From contig CANRDX010000010.1 of assembly GCA_947629485.1 (NCBI GenBank), positions 1-52,096 on the forward strand: a stretch of 52,096 bases of DNA. The letters run 5' to 3'. The position numbers and the translations under genes are program-made. Below, piece after piece: positions 50,009 through 52,096 of the stretch. The notes beneath the pieces were generated by a model. It searched no databases, had not been told where the DNA came from, and saw only the letters and a program-made list of their open reading frames with translations. The DNA is from an uncultured Clostridia bacterium (GTDB taxonomy: Bacteria > Bacillota > Clostridia > Christensenellales > Borkfalkiaceae). Within the stretch, counting starts at the first letter, position 1. Each line of letters begins with the position of its first letter.

Positions 50009-51982
50009 ATGAAGAAAACAGTTTGTATCGTGCTTGCGATGTCGCTTGCCGCGACGATGGGGCTTGCGGCGTGCGATTCGCATGAGCACAAGTCGTCCGC
50101 TGCCCGATATTCGACGACTCCGACCGAACATTGGAAACTCTGCGACGAATGCAGGGAAGTGATCGAAGAGGGGCCGCACACGGACGCGGACAACAACGGC
50201 AAGTGCGATATCTGCGGTTATTCGATGGATACTTCGCACACGCACACGCCGCATCAGGGCTACGAGAGCGACGCGGACGGGCATTGGAAGAGCTGCACGG
50301 AGTGCGGGACGGAGCTTGAATGGGGGCCGCACACGGACGCGGACGGCGACGGCAAGTGCGATCTCTGCGAATATACGATGAAAACTCCGCACACGCACAC
50401 GCCGACGCAGGGCTATGAGAGCGACGCAAACGGGCATTGGAAGAACTGCTCGGGGTGCGAGGAAAGGCTCGAAGAAGGCCCGCATTCGGATACGGACGGC
50501 GACGGCAAGTGCAACGTTTGCGGCTATACCATGTCTACGGGCGACAATCCCGATTATGAATTCAGCGACGAGATCACCGCGCAGAATACCGCCTTCTACA
50601 AAGACTATTCCGATGAGGAGAAGGCGCTCTACTACACGCTCTGGGAGGAGACGACGAGCGTTTCGATCAAAGTGGATATCAGCGGCTATGAGCTTGCCAA
50701 GATCAACGAGGCATTTATGAGCGGCGATCCCGTCAAGCAGGATACGTACAGAAAGTGCGACCTCACGATCACCGTCAACGGCGAGGACTACCGCTTCGAG
50801 GAAGTGGGCGTACGCATGCGCGGGAACACCTCCCGCCGCGAGTTCTGCGACGGTGAGGGGCAGATCTACGCCTTCATCCACCTCCGCTTTGCCTTCGACG
50901 AGACCTTCGACGGGAGCGATTACGCCCCCGGGAGCTGGGCGAGCGAGCTGTATCACGATTGGTCGAACGATGCGGAGGGGCGCGCCGCGCGCGACGACCG
51001 CACCTTCGCCACGATGAAGAAATGCTACTATAAGTGGAACAAGAACTACGACCAGACGTTTATCCGCGAGGTCTATGCGAACCGCATGTTCCGCGCATAC
51101 GGGATCTTGGCGCCCCACATCACTTTGACGCAGCTCTCCTTAAAGCAGAAGAGCGGTATGGAGAGCTTGGGCGTGGGCGGCCTCTACGAGACCATCGACA
51201 AGCAGTTCATCAAGCGAAACTTCGATAAAGCGAACAAGGGCGGGGATCTCTATAAGTGCACCTACACGGGCATGGGGCCTGCCGATCTCGCCGACCCGAG
51301 AAACTACGGCATCGGCGACGAGCACACCTACGCGCTCAAAACCAACGACGATCCGGCCGATCCCGATTACAATAACCATAAATATTTGCTCGCCTTCCTC
51401 GACGCGCTCTCCACGCCCAACACGGAGGAATTCACCGCGAAGATCGAAAATCTCATGGATATGGATTACTTCGCGCGGTTCGAGGCGGTCAACTATCTGT
51501 TGGGGAACCCCGACTGTATCCGCAACAACTCCAACAACTACTATCTCTATTTCACGCCTGCGGGAAAGACGTATCTCATCCCCTACGACTACGACAGATG
51601 TTTGGGCGTCACTTTTGAATACGACCCCGACGGTACGGGAATGACGGCGCCCGGCCCCTACGACGGACCCGTGAATCAGACTTACAACAGGCTTTACGAG
51701 AAAACGATCTGGCAGGGCGGCGTGGAGAAATACAGGCTGCTCTACAAGAGCAAGCTCGAAACGGTGCTCGGCGGAGAATGGTTCACCGCCAAGCATTTCC
51801 AGACGATCTACGAGGCGTATAAGGCGACGTACAGCGCGCTCGCGCAGCCTTCCCAAACTATCCGCGAGCAATGCCGCGGGAGCGTGGACAGCAATTCCCT
51901 TGTCTTTTCCGAGAGGGGGAGAAATATGACGGTAGAGAAGTACATGACCGCCAAGCGCCAGACGGCGGAGCGGGGGATCTGA
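50009..51982 (+). CDS. CotH-like lipoprotein with three N-terminal cysteine repeats
   Basis: 657 residues from ATG 50009 (AGGGG upstream). Lipoprotein signal MKKTVCIVLAMSLAATMGLAAC with lipobox LAAC (Cys22). Residues ~40-175 hold three ~44-residue repeats with the pattern HWKxCxxC ... GPHTDADGDGKCDxCxY, each with two CxxC pairs, so metal binding is likely. The rest (from ~190) is a CotH-kinase-like domain: GVRMRGNTS, a long central region, and IPYDYDRCLGV near the C-terminus. CotH-type kinases phosphorylate surface or spore-coat proteins; here the signal peptide places it on the outer face of the membrane. The target is unknown. Terminator follows. Confidence 0.88.
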   Translation: MKKTVCIVLAMSLAATMGLAACDSHEHKSSAARYSTTPTEHWKLCDECREVIEEGPHTDADNNGKCDICGYSMDTSHTHTPHQGYESDADGHWKSCTECGTELEWGPHTDADGDGKCDLCEYTMKTPHTHTPTQGYESDANGHWKNCSGCEERLEEGPHSDTDGDGKCNVCGYTMSTGDNPDYEFSDEITAQNTAFYKDYSDEEKALYYTLWEETTSVSIKVDISGYELAKINEAFMSGDPVKQDTYRKCDLTITVNGEDYRFEEVGVRMRGNTSRREFCDGEGQIYAFIHLRFAFDETFDGSDYAPGSWASELYHDWSNDAEGRAARDDRTFATMKKCYYKWNKNYDQTFIREVYANRMFRAYGILAPHITLTQLSLKQKSGMESLGVGGLYETIDKQFIKRNFDKANKGGDLYKCTYTGMGPADLADPRNYGIGDEHTYALKTNDDPADPDYNNHKYLLAFLDALSTPNTEEFTAKIENLMDMDYFARFEAVNYLLGNPDCIRNNSNNYYLYFTPAGKTYLIPYDYDRCLGVTFEYDPDGTGMTAPGPYDGPVNQTYNRLYEKTIWQGGVEKYRLLYKSKLETVLGGEWFTAKHFQTIYEAYKATYSALAQPSQTIREQCRGSVDSNSLVFSERGRNMTVEKYMTAKRQTAERGI

Positions 51983-51993
51983 TAAAGACGCGA

Positions 51994-52024
51994 AAAACGG
52001 CTGCCCTTCGGCAGCCGTTTTTTT
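51994..52024 (+). terminator. Terminator of the CotH-like gene
   Basis: AAAACGGCTGCC, loop CTTC, GGCAGCCGTTTT, then a T run. Confidence 0.93.
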
Positions 52025-52029
52025 GTATA

Positions 52030-52054
52030 AGAAAACCCCCGGATAGTCCGGGGG
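52030..52054 (-). terminator. Terminator for a minus-strand gene entering from the right
   Basis: Minus strand: CCCCCGGA, loop CTA, TCCGGGGG, then TTTTCTT. It lies back-to-back with the previous terminator, as expected between convergent genes. Confidence 0.7.
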
Positions 52055-52066
52055 TTCGGGAGAGGT

Positions 52067-52096
52067 TTACCGAAAAGTATTGAAAGTAAAACTCCT
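52067..52096 (-). CDS. Possible 3' end of a convergent gene
   Basis: Minus strand codons spell RSFTFNTFR followed by TAA at 52069-52067, thirteen bases before a minus-strand terminator. Only nine codons are inside the window, so the product cannot be named. Confidence 0.3.
   Translation of the reverse strand, partial: RSFTFNTFR

Noticed and set aside
1..52096. tRNA, rRNA, complete insertion sequence or prophage genes
   Set aside because: Spacers were read for tRNA-like cloverleaf ends, transposase motifs and phage gene blocks; none was found.

Overview
The window looks like a chromosomal segment of an uncultured, probably strictly anaerobic Clostridia-type Firmicute of moderately high GC content. 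The basis is the Firmicutes order of the ribosomal-protein supercluster, strong AGGAGG-type ribosome sites, zinc-binding (C+) forms of S14, S4, L32 and L36, a large Gram-positive-type SRP RNA with an Alu domain, a rubredoxin fusion protein, and acetate and D-lactate fermentation genes. A Christensenellales-like lineage is a guess from overall style; no marker was searched.

Layout. 1-2124: the 3' end of a BspA-type leucine-rich-repeat surface protein and a small hypothetical gene. 2125-2682: repeat-rich spacer. 2683-4398: a NifU-like scaffold protein paired with a GGGtGRT-family protein. 4460-5023 (minus): a TIR-like domain protein. 5249-7663: GH31 glycosidase. 7840-8822: Xre regulator translationally coupled to a membrane protein. 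9071-10366 (minus): ArsB/NhaD-type transporter. 10568-27278: S10-spc-alpha ribosomal supercluster, starting from its own promoter before rpsJ and re-promoted before rpsM; the adk-map-infA block is flanked on both sides by copies of a short inverted-repeat element. 27385-30581: D-lactate-dehydrogenase-like protein, an uncharacterised conserved protein and an M18 aminopeptidase. 30582-32570: repeats, a divergent pair of tiny genes (a 49-residue ribbon-helix-helix protein and a 45-residue protein) and a lipoprotein whose promoter spacer is a G9 tract. 32590-32851 (minus): SRP RNA. 33102-37754: Mrp/NBP35 ATPase, a membrane-anchored DUF1508 protein (minus) and two flavoproteins. 38236-43441: TmcAL (minus), pta-ackA, DUF177-rpmF, and a flavin reductase with two rubredoxin domains. 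43596-46216: csoR-copA copper operon with a visible operator. 46286-48224: two membrane proteins. 48270-51982: phosphohexomutase and a CotH-like lipoprotein.

How the genes fit together. Most of the window is housekeeping: translation, protein export (secY plus SRP RNA), nucleotide supply and N-terminal methionine removal. Metabolic genes point to fermentation to acetate and D-lactate, alpha-glucoside use and hexose-phosphate interconversion. Fe-S and redox proteins (NifU-like, Mrp, rubredoxin fusion) fit an anaerobe that meets occasional oxygen, and copper resistance is under its own repressor.

The least explained material is small: a 98-bp element with 14-bp terminal inverted repeats, two other palindromic repeat families, a possible phase-variable promoter, two promoters that give almost no 5' leader, the divergent mini-gene pair, the GGGtGRT pair, and a copper ATPase with DKTAT where DKTGT is expected. 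I did not find a CRISPR array, tRNA or rRNA gene, complete insertion sequence or prophage. I see no clear multi-gene undescribed system; the findings list gives the best candidates.
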